Assembly (NCBI GenBank): GCA_036555745.1
Contig: DATBKV010000243.1
Span: 1 to 64,000, forward strand
DNA: 64,000 nucleotides
Direction of reading: 5' to 3'
From: VAZQ01 sp036555745
GTDB taxonomy: Bacteria > Pseudomonadota > Alphaproteobacteria > Rhizobiales > Xanthobacteraceae
The translations under genes and the position numbers were made by a program. Under the pieces are notes generated by a model. The model ran no database searches. It was given only the letters and a program-made list of their open reading frames with translations, and was not told where the DNA came from. Of this stretch, positions 31,053-40,549 are shown piece by piece. The number at the start of each line of letters is the position of its first letter. Positions within the stretch are counted from its first letter, which is position 1.

Positions 31053-32705
31053 ATGAGCTCTGCTGCGATCGATCGCAAGAGCATGACCATCGGCGAAGGC
31101 GGAACGGCGATCGCGTTCGCCGCGCTGGCGCTTTCTTCGATCATCGTGGCGGCGAACGCATACACCCCGGAATACGCCTTTCACGCCTGGCTCTCCGCCG
31201 CGGCCAGCGTCGCCACCGTATTTGTCATCGTCAATCGCTACTACGAGCGCCCGTCCGGGTTGCCGCCGCTCACCGTCGAGGGCCGACCCAACTACAACAT
31301 GGGTCCGGTCAAGTTCGCGACGGTCGCCGCCGTGGTCTGGGGCGTTGCCGGCTTCACCGTGGGGCTGTGGGCGGCGCTCGAGCTCGCGTTTCCAGCCCTC
31401 AATTTCGACCTGCCGTGGATTTCGTTCGGCCGCATCCGGCCGCTGCACACCTCCGCCGTGATCTTCGCCTTCGGCGGCAACGTGCTGCTGGCGACCTCGT
31501 TCTACGTGGTGCAACGGACCTGCCGTGCGCGGCTCGCCGGCGACATCGCGCCCTGGTTCGTGGTGCTTGGCTACAATTTTTTCATCGTCATCGCCGGGAC
31601 CGGCTATCTGCTCGGCATCACGCAATCAAAGGAATATGCCGAGCCAGAATGGTATGCCGATCTCTGGCTTACGATCGTCTGGGTCGTTTACTTCCTAGTC
31701 TATCTCGGCACCATCATGCGGCGCAGCGAGCCGCACATCTACGTCGCCAACTGGTTCTATCTCGCCTTCATCCTCACCATCGCGGTGCTGCACCTCGGCA
31801 ACAACGCCGCCATCCCGGTGTCGCCGTTCTCGCCAAAGTCCTACATCGTCTGGGCCGGCGTGCAGGATGCAATGGTGCAGTGGTGGTACGGGCACAACGC
31901 GGTGGGCTTCTTCCTCACCGCGGGCTTCCTCGGCATCATGTACTACTTCATTCCGAAGCGGGCCGAGCGGCCGATCTACTCCTACCGGCTCTCGATCATC
32001 CACTTCTGGGCGCTGATTTTCCTCTATATCTGGGCCGGTCCCCACCATCTGCACTACACGGCGCTGCCGGACTGGGCGCAGACGCTGGGCATGACATTCT
32101 CCATCATGCTGTGGATGCCGTCGTGGGGCGGCATGATCAACGGCATCATGACGCTGTCGGGGGCATGGGACAAGCTGCGCACCGATCCGGTGCTGCGCAT
32201 GATGGTGGTATCAGTCGCCTTCTACGGCATGGCCACCTTCGAAGGCCCGTTGATGTCGGTGAAAGCGGTGAACTCGCTCAGCCACTACACCGACTGGACC
32301 ATCGGCCACGTGCACTCCGGCGCGCTGGGCTGGGTCGGCTACATATCGTTCGGCGCGATCTATTGCCTGGTGCCGTGGCTGTGGAACCGCGAGCGGCTGT
32401 ACTCGCTCAAGCTGGTCAATTGGCACTTCTGGATCTCCACCATCGGCATCGTGCTCTACATCTCGGCGATGTGGGTGTCGGGCATCCTGCAGGGGCTGAT
32501 GTGGCGCGCCTATACCAAGCTCGGCTTCCTCGAATACTCCTTCATCGAAACCGTCGAGGCCATGCACCCGTTCTACGTCATCCGCGCGCTCGGCGGCGCG
32601 CTCTTCCTCCTCGGCGCGCTGATCATGGTCTGGAACCTGTGGCGCACCGTCTATCCAAGCCCGGTCCTCGCTCCGGCCAAGCCGGCGCTGGCGCCGGCCG
32701 AGTGA
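31053..32705 (+). CDS. ccoN: cbb3-type cytochrome c oxidase subunit I
   Basis: A 550-residue, roughly 12-helix catalytic subunit of the high-affinity cbb3 terminal oxidase, carrying haem b, haem b3 and CuB. Histidine ligands are seen in GRIRPLHTSAVIFAFGGN, WWYGHNAVGFFLTAGF (CuB and cross-linked Tyr region), WAGPHHLHYTALPDWA (CuB His pair) and WTIGHVHSGALGW (haem ligands). The ATG at 31053 is chosen because the longer frame upstream overlaps the FixK box. It heads the ccoNOQP operon and allows respiration at very low oxygen. The order continues into ccoGHIS without a gap suggesting a break, implying one large locus. Confidence 0.97.
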   Translation: MSSAAIDRKSMTIGEGGTAIAFAALALSSIIVAANAYTPEYAFHAWLSAAASVATVFVIVNRYYERPSGLPPLTVEGRPNYNMGPVKFATVAAVVWGVAGFTVGLWAALELAFPALNFDLPWISFGRIRPLHTSAVIFAFGGNVLLATSFYVVQRTCRARLAGDIAPWFVVLGYNFFIVIAGTGYLLGITQSKEYAEPEWYADLWLTIVWVVYFLVYLGTIMRRSEPHIYVANWFYLAFILTIAVLHLGNNAAIPVSPFSPKSYIVWAGVQDAMVQWWYGHNAVGFFLTAGFLGIMYYFIPKRAERPIYSYRLSIIHFWALIFLYIWAGPHHLHYTALPDWAQTLGMTFSIMLWMPSWGGMINGIMTLSGAWDKLRTDPVLRMMVVSVAFYGMATFEGPLMSVKAVNSLSHYTDWTIGHVHSGALGWVGYISFGAIYCLVPWLWNRERLYSLKLVNWHFWISTIGIVLYISAMWVSGILQGLMWRAYTKLGFLEYSFIETVEAMHPFYVIRALGGALFLLGALIMVWNLWRTVYPSPVLAPAKPALAPAE

Positions 32706-32715
32706 GGAGCCCGCG

Positions 32716-33444
32716 ATGTCGCTGTGGAAGAAACACGCGGTCCTCGAGACCAATTCCATCCTGCTGGTGATCGGGGTGCTGGTCGTGATCGCGATCGGCG
32801 GCCTCGTAGAGATCACGCCGCTGTTTTATCTCAAGAGCACGATTGAAAAGGTCGAGGGCATGCGTCCTTACACGCCGCTGGAGCTGGCCGGCCGCAACAT
32901 CTACGTGCGCGAGGGCTGCTACAACTGCCATTCGCAGATGATCCGCTCCCTGCGCGACGAGGTGGAACGCTACGGGCACTATTCGCTGGCGGCAGAGAGC
33001 ATGTATGACCGCCCGTTCCAATGGGGATCGAAGCGCACCGGGCCCGACCTGGCGCGAGTCGGCGGCAAATATTCCGACGATTGGCACCGCGACCATCTCA
33101 ATGCACCGAAGTCGGTCGTGCCGGGAACAGTGATGCCGGCCTATCCATGGCTCGCGCAGACCGAGCTCGACCTCTCCCATATCGACGACGATCTGCGCGT
33201 GCAGGCAGCGCTCGGCGTGCCATACGGCGCCGACATGATCGCCAACGCGCAGGCGGACGCCAGTGCGCAGGCGAGCGCCGAGGCGTCCGACGAGTTGCTC
33301 AAACGTTATCCGAAGGCGCAGGCGCGCGACTACGACGGCAAGCCCGACCGCCTCAGCGAGGCCGACGCGCTCATCGCCTATCTGCAGATGCTCGGCACGC
33401 TGGTCGATTTCAAACTTTACGACGACAAAGCCAATGTGCGCTGA
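32716..33444 (+). CDS. ccoO: cbb3-type cytochrome c oxidase subunit II (monohaem)
   Basis: A 242-residue membrane-anchored cytochrome c subunit. One transmembrane helix (about residues 12-32) is followed by the haem site CYNCH at 68-72 in NIYVREGCYNCHSQMIRS, which is near-invariant in CcoO. The GTVMPAYPWL segment supplies the methionine ligand. It transfers electrons from CcoP to CcoN. It follows ccoN by 10 bp with GTGAGGAGCCCGCG as a ribosome site. An Ala/Gln/Ser-rich stretch at about 175-195 is unremarkable. Confidence 0.97.
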   Translation: MSLWKKHAVLETNSILLVIGVLVVIAIGGLVEITPLFYLKSTIEKVEGMRPYTPLELAGRNIYVREGCYNCHSQMIRSLRDEVERYGHYSLAAESMYDRPFQWGSKRTGPDLARVGGKYSDDWHRDHLNAPKSVVPGTVMPAYPWLAQTELDLSHIDDDLRVQAALGVPYGADMIANAQADASAQASAEASDELLKRYPKAQARDYDGKPDRLSEADALIAYLQMLGTLVDFKLYDDKANVR

Positions 33445-33453
33445 GGACGGGCG

Positions 33454-33609
33454 ATGAACACGACCTACCACGCGGTCGCGCAGTTCGCCCAGACCTGGGG
33501 GCTGGCGTATTTCGTCGGCGTCTTCCTGTGCGTGTTGATGTACGCGCTGTGGCCGTCGCGCCAGCGGCAATTCGACGAGGCCGCCCGCATCCCCCTGCGT
33601 GAGGACTGA
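33454..33609 (+). CDS. ccoQ: cbb3-type oxidase subunit CcoQ
   Basis: A 51-residue small subunit with a single transmembrane helix (LAYFVGVFLCVLMYALWP) and a charged C-terminus. CcoQ stabilises the cbb3 complex. Identification is by position between ccoO and ccoP, size and the A-L-W-P-S motif after the helix. It starts 9 bp after ccoO, preceded by GAGGACGGGCG, and ends 1 bp before ccoP. Confidence 0.92.
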   Translation: MNTTYHAVAQFAQTWGLAYFVGVFLCVLMYALWPSRQRQFDEAARIPLRED

Positions 33610-33610
33610 C

Positions 33611-34501
33611 ATGCTCGAGAAGCCGACAGATCAAGCGCCGGAGGTCGATGCCGTCACCGGCACCTTCACCACCGGCCACTCCTGGGACGGCATCCGCGAG
33701 CTGAACACGCCGCTGCCGCGATGGTGGCTGTGGTTGTTCTACGCGACGATCATCTGGTCAGTCGGCTACTGGGTGGTGTATCCGTCCTGGCCGCTCCTAT
33801 CCTCGTACACGGCCGGTGCGCTGCGCTGGCATTCCCGCGACGCGGTCGTCGCCGACATCGATTCGCTCAAGGCGCAGCGCGGACCGATGGTCGCCAGGCT
33901 GGCGGCCGCATCCTTGCAGGAGATCGTCTCCGATCCGGTGCTGCTCGACTTCGCGCGCGCGCAGGGGCGCTCGGCGTTCGCCGAGAATTGCGCCCCCTGC
34001 CACGGCGCGGGCGGCGGCGGCGGCCGGGGCTATCCCAATCTCAACGACGACGACTGGATCTGGGGCGGCACGCTCGACGAGATCGCGCAAACTATCCGCC
34101 ACGGCGTGCGGTCCGGAGATGCGGATGCCCGGCAGGGCGCCGCCATGCCCGCCTTCGGCCGCGACGGCGTGCTCAAGCGCACCGACATCGACAATGTCGC
34201 CGAATACGTGCGCTCGCTCTCCGGCCTGCCTACCACCAAGGCCGATCTCGCCGCCGGGGCGAAGATCTTCGCCGATAATTGCGCGGTCTGCCACGGCGAG
34301 ACCGGCAAGGGTAAGCGCGAGCTGGGCGCGCCCAATCTCAGCGATCCTATCTGGCTATACGGCGCCGATCATCCGGCGATCGTGAACGGCATCTGGAACG
34401 GACGCGGCGGCGTGATGCCGGCGTGGGTCGGCCGGCTGGACGACGTCACCATCAAAGCGCTGGCGGTCTACGTGCATTCACTCGGCGGCGGCGAGAAGTA
34501 A
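33611..34501 (+). CDS. ccoP: cbb3-type cytochrome c oxidase subunit III (di-haem)
   Basis: A 296-residue di-haem subunit. The N-terminal part contains the conserved HSWDGIRELNTPLPRWWLWL lead-in to a single transmembrane helix. The two haem sites are CAPCH at 127-131 and CAVCH at 224-228. It accepts electrons from bc1 through soluble cytochromes and hands them to CcoO. The Met ligands are likely in AAMPAFG and GVMPAWV. It starts one base after the ccoQ stop and ends 3 bp before ccoG. Confidence 0.97.
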   Translation: MLEKPTDQAPEVDAVTGTFTTGHSWDGIRELNTPLPRWWLWLFYATIIWSVGYWVVYPSWPLLSSYTAGALRWHSRDAVVADIDSLKAQRGPMVARLAAASLQEIVSDPVLLDFARAQGRSAFAENCAPCHGAGGGGGRGYPNLNDDDWIWGGTLDEIAQTIRHGVRSGDADARQGAAMPAFGRDGVLKRTDIDNVAEYVRSLSGLPTTKADLAAGAKIFADNCAVCHGETGKGKRELGAPNLSDPIWLYGADHPAIVNGIWNGRGGVMPAWVGRLDDVTIKALAVYVHSLGGGEK

Positions 34502-34504
34502 GCC

Positions 34505-36070
34505 ATGCACCCGGACGCTGACATCGCGGCGGCGGCGCGCAAGGCACGCTCGGGAAAGCCACCGCTGCTCGCGCTGGTGCATGACGCCGCCGCCGCGGCC
34601 TCGGCTGGCGCGGCCGCGCGCGCGCCCGATGCCGGCCTGCCCGGTCCCGACGAGGAAGGGCCGCTCTACGTCGCGCGCCGCAAGATCTATCCGCAGCGCG
34701 TCAAGGGCACCTACCGCACCATCAAGTGGGCCGTGCTGCTGGTCACGCTCGCAATCTATTATGGCCTGCCGTTCGTGCGCTGGGACCGCGGGCCGGCGGC
34801 ACCCGATCAGGCCGTGCTGGTCGATTTTCCCAACCGCCGCTTCTACTTTTTCTTCATCGAGATCTGGCCGCAAGAGGTCTACTACCTCACCGGCCTGCTC
34901 ATCCTCGCGGCCATGACCCTGTTCCTGATGAATGCGATCGCCGGTCGGGTGTGGTGCGGCTACCTGTGTCCGCAGACGGTGTGGACCGATTTGTTCCAGA
35001 GCATCGAGCGCTGGCTCGAGGGCGATCGCCGCGAGCACCTGCAGCGCGACCAGCAGCGATGGACCATCAATCGCCTGACTCGCAGCGCCTGCAAGCACTT
35101 TCTGTGGCTGATGGTGGCGTGGTGGACTGGCGGCGCCTGGGTGCTTTACTTCGCCGATGCGCCAACGCTGGTGAAGGAGCTCGCGACCTTCCAGGCGCCG
35201 CTCGTGGCCTATATGTGGATCGGCGTCCTCACCTTCACCACCTACGCGCTCGCCGGCCACATGCGCGAGCAGGTCTGCCTCTACATGTGCCCGTGGCCGC
35301 GCATTCAGGCGGCGCTCACCGATGAGTACGCGCTCAACGTCACCTACCGCTACGATCGCGGCGAGCCGCGTGGCTCGGTGAAGAAGAGCGCGGCGTTGCG
35401 CGCGCAGCGCAAACCGGCGGGCGACTGCGTGGATTGCTATCAGTGCGTCTACGTCTGCCCCACCGGGGTCGATATCCGCAACGGGCCGAACCTCGGCTGC
35501 ATCCAGTGCGGGCTGTGCATCGACGCCTGCGACGCGATCATGGCCAGGATCGGCCGTCCGCCGCGGCTGATCGCCTACGATACCGACCTCAACATCAAGC
35601 GTCGCCAGAGCGGGCAGCCGCCGCAGGTCAGGATCGTGCGCATGCGCACGATCTTCTACGCGGCCATCATCGCCATCGTCGGGGCGGTCATGCTGTACAC
35701 ACTGGCAACGCGCCAGGACGAGGGGATCAGCGTCATCCACGATCGCAATCCGTTGTTCGTGCGGTTGTCCGATGGAGAACTGCGCAACGGATTTACCGTT
35801 CGCATCCTGAATAAATCGCTGGAGCGGCGCAGCTTCGCCCTCACCGTCGACGGCCTTCCCGACCTCGATCTTAAGGTCGTGGGCGACACGGTGACCACCG
35901 GACGTACCGCGATCGTCTCCGTCGGTCCGGATCAGACCTACGAGCTGCGCGCGCTCGTAAGCACTCACTCGCCGCTGCCGCCGGCGGTCTCAGTCCCGCT
36001 GACCTTCACCATCACCGACACCAACAGCGGACGCCGCAGCAGCGCGGCCGACCATTTCCGCGGGCCCTAG
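34505..36070 (+). CDS. ccoG: Cytochrome oxidase accessory protein CcoG (FixG)
   Basis: A 521-residue polyferredoxin-like membrane protein with about five helices. The cytosolic loop has two 4Fe-4S motifs, CVDCYQCVYVCP and CIQCGLCIDACD. Membrane cysteines lie in WCGYLCPQTVWTDL and CLYMCPWPRI. The C-terminal domain (about 410-521) is a beta-sandwich typical of FixG. CcoG takes part in delivering copper for cbb3 assembly, probably reducing Cu(II). It has a short, Ala-rich N-terminal extension. Three bases separate it from ccoP and two from ccoH. Confidence 0.96.
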   Translation: MHPDADIAAAARKARSGKPPLLALVHDAAAAASAGAAARAPDAGLPGPDEEGPLYVARRKIYPQRVKGTYRTIKWAVLLVTLAIYYGLPFVRWDRGPAAPDQAVLVDFPNRRFYFFFIEIWPQEVYYLTGLLILAAMTLFLMNAIAGRVWCGYLCPQTVWTDLFQSIERWLEGDRREHLQRDQQRWTINRLTRSACKHFLWLMVAWWTGGAWVLYFADAPTLVKELATFQAPLVAYMWIGVLTFTTYALAGHMREQVCLYMCPWPRIQAALTDEYALNVTYRYDRGEPRGSVKKSAALRAQRKPAGDCVDCYQCVYVCPTGVDIRNGPNLGCIQCGLCIDACDAIMARIGRPPRLIAYDTDLNIKRRQSGQPPQVRIVRMRTIFYAAIIAIVGAVMLYTLATRQDEGISVIHDRNPLFVRLSDGELRNGFTVRILNKSLERRSFALTVDGLPDLDLKVVGDTVTTGRTAIVSVGPDQTYELRALVSTHSPLPPAVSVPLTFTITDTNSGRRSSAADHFRGP

Positions 36071-36072
36071 CC

Positions 36073-36591
36073 ATGAAGAGCTCAGCCATCGATTCGGCCA
36101 GCGGCGACGGAGCCCGGCGGAAGGAGGTGACGGGACGGATGGTGCTCATCTGTCTCGTCGCTTTCTTCGCCGCGGTCACCGCCGTGAATGCGATCATGAT
36201 CGCGGCGGCGGTGTCGACCTTCGGCGGGGTGGATACCGACAACGCCTATCAGGCCGGTCTCGCCTTCGACCGCGAGGCCGCCGCCGCGAGAGCTCAGGAC
36301 GCCTTGCATTGGCGCGTGCAGGCGAAGGTGTCGCCGCGGGAAGGCGTGACGCTGATCGAGGTCGTCGCCAACGATGCCGCCGATCGTCCGCTCACAGGCT
36401 TGCAGGCATCCGCGCGCCTCGCGCACCCGGCCGATCGCCGGGCCGACCACGCGGTGCGACTCGAGCAGACCGCGCCCGGCCGGTTCGCGGGAACCACGGA
36501 GGCGGCGGCGGGCCAGTGGACGCTCGAGATCGAGCTCTTGCGCGCCGGCAGCCGCGTGTTCCGCTCCGACAACCGCGTGTTCCTGCGCTGA
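36073..36591 (+). CDS. ccoH: cbb3 assembly protein CcoH (FixH)
   Basis: A 172-residue protein with one N-terminal transmembrane helix (MVLICLVAFFAAVTAVNAIM) and a periplasmic beta domain typical of FixH. Typical wording of the family includes VDTDNAYQAGLAFDREAAA and, later, DHAVRLEQTAPGRFAGTTEA. CcoH is a stable interaction partner needed for cbb3 maturation. It sits between ccoG and ccoI with tight spacing, and an operon is clear. A ribosome site GGGCCCTAGCC is weak, so coupling to ccoG is likely. Confidence 0.94.
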   Translation: MKSSAIDSASGDGARRKEVTGRMVLICLVAFFAAVTAVNAIMIAAAVSTFGGVDTDNAYQAGLAFDREAAAARAQDALHWRVQAKVSPREGVTLIEVVANDAADRPLTGLQASARLAHPADRRADHAVRLEQTAPGRFAGTTEAAAGQWTLEIELLRAGSRVFRSDNRVFLR

Positions 36592-36600
36592 GCCGCAGCC

Positions 36601-38853
36601 ATGCCGGAACCGCTTGACCTTTCGATCTTCGTGCGGCGCGACGGCGGGATATCGCACCTGGATCTTGCGGTCGAGGGCATCGGCTGCGCTGGCTGCATTC
36701 GCAAGATCGAAGGCGGCCTAAAGCACATTCCCGGCATCGTCGACGCGCGCGTCAATTTCACCAATCGGCGCCTGGCCGTCGACTGGCACGATGGGGCGCT
36801 CAAGGCGGGCGATGTGATCAGCGCGCTCGAACGGATCGGCTACCGCAGCCATCCGTTCGCGCCCGAGCGGGCGGAGACGGACGAGGCGCGCCACGCGCGG
36901 CGGCTGCTGCAGTGTCTGGCGGTTGCCGGCTTCGCCGCCATGAACATCATGCTGCTGTCGGTGCCGGTGTGGTCCGGCGCTGCGGCCGACATGACGCCGG
37001 AGACCCGCGACTTCTTCCACTGGCTGTCGGCGCTGATCGCGCTGCCGGCGGCCGCCTATGCCGGCCAGCCGTTCTTCCGGAGTGCGCTCACCGCGTTGCG
37101 CCGTCGGCGGCTCAACATGGATGTGCCGATCTCGCTCGGCGTGCTGCTCGCGCTCGCCATGTCGCTGCTCGAGACCGCGCGCCACGCCGAGCACGCCTAT
37201 TTCGACTCCGCCGTGATGCTGCTGTTCTTCCTGCTATGCGGGCGGTACTTGGATCATGCCATGCGGCGCAAGACGCGCGCGGTCGCCGGCAATCTTGCCG
37301 CCATGAAGGGCGAACTTGCGCACCGCTTCGCCGATGGCGGCGAGCTGGTGGCGGTGCCGGTCGCCGCGCTCACGCCGGGCGACCGCCTGCTGGTGCGGCC
37401 GGGCGAGCGGGTGCCAGCGGACGGGACGGTGATCTCCGGCGCGTCGGAGCTCGACGACAGCCTGGTGACCGGCGAAACCGCGCGCAGGCCGGTCGCGGCC
37501 GGCGACGGCGTCTATGCCGGGAGCGTCAATTATTTCGGCGCCTTGACCATGCGCGTCAGCGCTGCCGGCACTGGCACGCTGATCGACGAGGTCGAGCGGC
37601 TACTGGCCAAGGCGGTGACTGCCAGATCGCGCCACCTGCGGCTTGCGGACCGCGCCGCGCAGCTCTACGCGCCCATGGTGCATGCTACTGCCGCGCTCAC
37701 CGCGATCGGATGGCTCATCGCGGGCGCTTCGCTGCACGATGCGATCATCACCGCGATCGCAGTGCTGATCGTGACCTGCCCCTGCGCCTTGGCGCTGGCG
37801 ATCCCGGCGGTGCAGGTCGTCGGCTCCGGCGCGTTGTTCCGCGCCGGGGTGATTCTTAACGCGGGCGATGCCATCGAGCGGCTGGGCGAGGTCGACACCG
37901 TCGTGTTGGACAAGACCGGCACGCTGACGCTGCCGGAGCCGCAGCTCGCCAATGCCGCCGATCTCGACCCCGACATGATCCAGAAGGCCGCGCGGCTTGC
38001 GTTGTCGAGCCGGCATCCGCTGGCTGCGGCCTTGGCGCGCGCGGCCGCGCGCGAGCGCGTCCCCTACTCGGATGCGCTCGAGGAGCCCGGACTAGGGGTG
38101 CGTGCTCCGATCGATGGGGTCGAGGCGCGCCTCGGCAGCTTGGCGTTCTGCGGCATCGCCGCCCCTCCGGATGGCCTGTGCGAACTCGAGCCCGCCACCA
38201 CGCTGATCGCGTTTGCCCATGGCGATCGCCACGCACTCTTTGCCCTGCGCCAGACGCTGCGTCCCGATGCGGTGGCAATAACGAAAGCGCTGGCGGAACG
38301 CGGCTTTGGTCTGCGCATCCTATCGGGCGACCGTCCGCAGGCGGTGGCCCCGATCGCGGCTCGCCTTGGCATTGCACAGTGGCAAGCGGCCCTCGATCCG
38401 GCGCACAAGATCGCCGCCATCGAAGCGCTGAAAGCCGCGGGACACCGCGTGCTCATGGTGGGCGACGGGCTCAACGACGCACCGGCCCTTGCCGCCGCCC
38501 ACGTCTCGCTATCCCCGATCGCCGCGGCCCATATCACCCAGGCCCATGCCGACGCAGTTTTTCTCGGCGACGCACTCGCGCCCGTGCTGCGCGCCCTCCT
38601 CATCGGCGGGCGTGCCCGGTGGCTGATGCGGCAGAACCTCTGGCTGGCGGTGGTCTACAACGCGCTCGCGGTGCCGGTCGCGATTGCCGGATTTATCACG
38701 CCGCTGCTCGCAGCGATTGCGATGTCCGGCTCGTCGCTGCTGGTCACGCTCAATGCCTTGCGTGCGCGCGGCCGCGGCGAGGAGGGCGCGGCGGTGGCGG
38801 CGCGCGAGGACGCAGTCACGCCGAGCCTGCACTCAGCGGTGACAGTCCCGTGA
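36601..38853 (+). CDS. ccoI: Copper-translocating P1B-type ATPase CcoI (FixI)
   Basis: A 750-residue copper-exporting P-type ATPase needed to load CuB of cbb3. An N-terminal metal-binding domain carries GCAGC at 28-32. Transmembrane helix 6 holds CPCAL with Cys393 and Cys395. The phosphorylated Asp437 lies in DKTGT, with GDGLNDAPALAAA as the hinge motif downstream. The central actuator motif is SLVTGETARRPV. It shares the ccoGHIS order and ends overlapping the ccoS start by 4 bp. Specificity for copper follows from the CPC motif and location. Confidence 0.95.
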   Translation: MPEPLDLSIFVRRDGGISHLDLAVEGIGCAGCIRKIEGGLKHIPGIVDARVNFTNRRLAVDWHDGALKAGDVISALERIGYRSHPFAPERAETDEARHARRLLQCLAVAGFAAMNIMLLSVPVWSGAAADMTPETRDFFHWLSALIALPAAAYAGQPFFRSALTALRRRRLNMDVPISLGVLLALAMSLLETARHAEHAYFDSAVMLLFFLLCGRYLDHAMRRKTRAVAGNLAAMKGELAHRFADGGELVAVPVAALTPGDRLLVRPGERVPADGTVISGASELDDSLVTGETARRPVAAGDGVYAGSVNYFGALTMRVSAAGTGTLIDEVERLLAKAVTARSRHLRLADRAAQLYAPMVHATAALTAIGWLIAGASLHDAIITAIAVLIVTCPCALALAIPAVQVVGSGALFRAGVILNAGDAIERLGEVDTVVLDKTGTLTLPEPQLANAADLDPDMIQKAARLALSSRHPLAAALARAAARERVPYSDALEEPGLGVRAPIDGVEARLGSLAFCGIAAPPDGLCELEPATTLIAFAHGDRHALFALRQTLRPDAVAITKALAERGFGLRILSGDRPQAVAPIAARLGIAQWQAALDPAHKIAAIEALKAAGHRVLMVGDGLNDAPALAAAHVSLSPIAAAHITQAHADAVFLGDALAPVLRALLIGGRARWLMRQNLWLAVVYNALAVPVAIAGFITPLLAAIAMSGSSLLVTLNALRARGRGEEGAAVAAREDAVTPSLHSAVTVP

Positions 38854-39005
38854 GCGTGCTGGCCTATCTCGTGCCCATAGCGTTGCTGCTGGGTCTCACC
38901 GGCCTCGTCGCCTTCCTCTGGTCACTGCGCAGCGGCCAGTACGATGACATCGAGGGCGCCGCGCTGCGCGTCCTGCAGGACGACGACATCGACCAAGGCG
39001 CGTGA
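38850..39005 (+). CDS. ccoS: cbb3 oxidase maturation protein CcoS (FixS)
   Basis: A 51-residue protein with a GTG start overlapping the ccoI stop (GTGA). One transmembrane helix, VLAYLVPIALLLGLTGLVAF, is followed by the family tail SGQYDDIEGAALRVLQDDD. CcoS is needed for haem b and CuB insertion into CcoN. It closes the ccoNOQPGHIS locus. The 102-bp gap to the convergent rtcB shows no clear terminator. Confidence 0.93.
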   Translation: MSVLAYLVPIALLLGLTGLVAFLWSLRSGQYDDIEGAALRVLQDDDIDQGA

Positions 39006-39107
39006 GTGCTCAAACCGCAGGGTCACAGGCCGGCCGGGGAGTCCCCGCGCCTATTGTTGGCACATAATTGTTTTCCGAAAACCGAAACCACGATTCGAGA
39101 TCATGCG

Positions 39108-40538
39108 CTATCCCTTGATGCAGATTAGCGGCCTTAGGCGCGCCACCCTGCGGGCGAGGCCGGCATGTTCGGCGGCGGCGACGACCGCGCTCACGTCCTT
39201 GTAGGCGCCGGGCGCCTCCTCGGCGACGCCGCGGGTCGAGGGGCTCTTGATCAGGATCCCCTGCGCGGCAAGGTCGTCGACGATCTTGCGCCCGCTCCAT
39301 TGCTTGAGCGCAGCATGGCGGGACATTGCGCGGCCGGCCCCGTGGCAGGCGGACGAGAACGCCTTCTGCTCGGCGCTCGCCTCGCCCGCGAGAACGTACG
39401 AGCCGGTCCCCATGCTGCCGCCGATCAGTACGGGCTGGCCGACCGCACGCAGCGCCGCGGGCAGGCTTTCGTGGCCGGGCCCGAACGCTCGCGTGGCGCC
39501 TTTGCGATGGACGAACAGCTTACGCGCTCTACCGGCGACCGCGTGCGTTTCGACCTTGCAGGTATTGTGTGAGACATCGAACAGCAGGCGCAGCTCGCAA
39601 TTGGGAAAGAAATGCGCGAAGACCCGGCGCGCATAGTGGCCGAGGATCTCACGATTGGCGAGCGCACAGTTGATGGCGGCGCGCATGGCGCCGAGGTAAC
39701 GCTGGCCGACCTCCGAGTTGATCGGCGCGCAGGCGAGCTCGCGGTCGGGTAGCGCGATGCCGAAAGCTTGCGCGCTCACCGCCATCTCCTTGAGGAACTC
39801 GGTGCCGATCTGGTGGCCGAGCCCGCGTGAGCCGCAATGGATGGTGACGACGACATCGTCGCGGGCGAGCCCGAACGTGCGAGCAACGTCGGCATCGAAG
39901 ACTTCCGCAACCGCCTGCACCTCGAGATAATGGTTGCCGGAGCCCAATGTCCCCATCTCGCGGCGCTGGCGTTCCTTGGCGCGGTCGGAGACATGCTCCG
40001 GCATCGCGCCCGCCATCCTGCCGTCCTCCTCGATACGCTCGAGATCACGCCGTTCGCCCCAGCCGCGCTCGACCGCCCAACGTGCGCCGCCGGACAACAT
40101 TGCGTTCATGTCGATGGCGTCGAGAGTAATGGCGCCCTTGCTGCCGACACCGGCCGGGATCTGGCGGAACAGCGAGTCGGCCAGCAGCTTCTGCTGAGGA
40201 ACGACATCGGCGACGGTGAGACCGGTGAGCATGGTGCGCACGCCGCAGGAGATATCGAAGCCGACGCCGCCCGCCGACACGACGCCGCCCTGGTCGGGAT
40301 CGAACGCCGCCACGCCCCCGATCGGAAAGCCGTAACCCCAGTGGGCGTCCGGCATGGCATAGGACGCCTGTACGATGCCGGGAAGGGTGGCGACGTTGAC
40401 GGCCTGCTCGAACACCTTGTCATCCATGTCCCGGATCAGCTTTTCGTCGGCGTAGATGACTGCTGGCACCCGCATCGCGCCCTGCGGCTCGATCCGCCAA
40501 GTCGTGGGGTCCACTTGGGTGAAACGGGCAGGATCCAT
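39108..40538 (-). CDS. rtcB: RNA-splicing ligase RtcB (3'-phosphate/5'-OH RNA ligase)
   Basis: A 476-residue RtcB, which joins 2',3'-cyclic phosphate or 3'-phosphate ends to 5'-OH RNA ends with GTP and Mn2+. All metal and nucleophile positions are visible: Cys98 (DISCGVRTM), His203 (GSGNHYLEVQ), His234 (IHCGSRGLGH), His324 (DVSHNTCKVE), and the guanylated His399 (SACHGAGRAMSR). It starts 11 bp after archease and is the last gene of a four-gene operon (usp, hpf-csd, archease, rtcB) with a FixK box at its head. Substrates may be nuclease-cleaved tRNA or rRNA. The low-oxygen linkage is the notable context. Confidence 0.96.
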   Translation of the reverse strand: MDPARFTQVDPTTWRIEPQGAMRVPAVIYADEKLIRDMDDKVFEQAVNVATLPGIVQASYAMPDAHWGYGFPIGGVAAFDPDQGGVVSAGGVGFDISCGVRTMLTGLTVADVVPQQKLLADSLFRQIPAGVGSKGAITLDAIDMNAMLSGGARWAVERGWGERRDLERIEEDGRMAGAMPEHVSDRAKERQRREMGTLGSGNHYLEVQAVAEVFDADVARTFGLARDDVVVTIHCGSRGLGHQIGTEFLKEMAVSAQAFGIALPDRELACAPINSEVGQRYLGAMRAAINCALANREILGHYARRVFAHFFPNCELRLLFDVSHNTCKVETHAVAGRARKLFVHRKGATRAFGPGHESLPAALRAVGQPVLIGGSMGTGSYVLAGEASAEQKAFSSACHGAGRAMSRHAALKQWSGRKIVDDLAAQGILIKSPSTRGVAEEAPGAYKDVSAVVAAAEHAGLARRVARLRPLICIKG

Positions 40539-40549
40539 GGCGGTCTCCT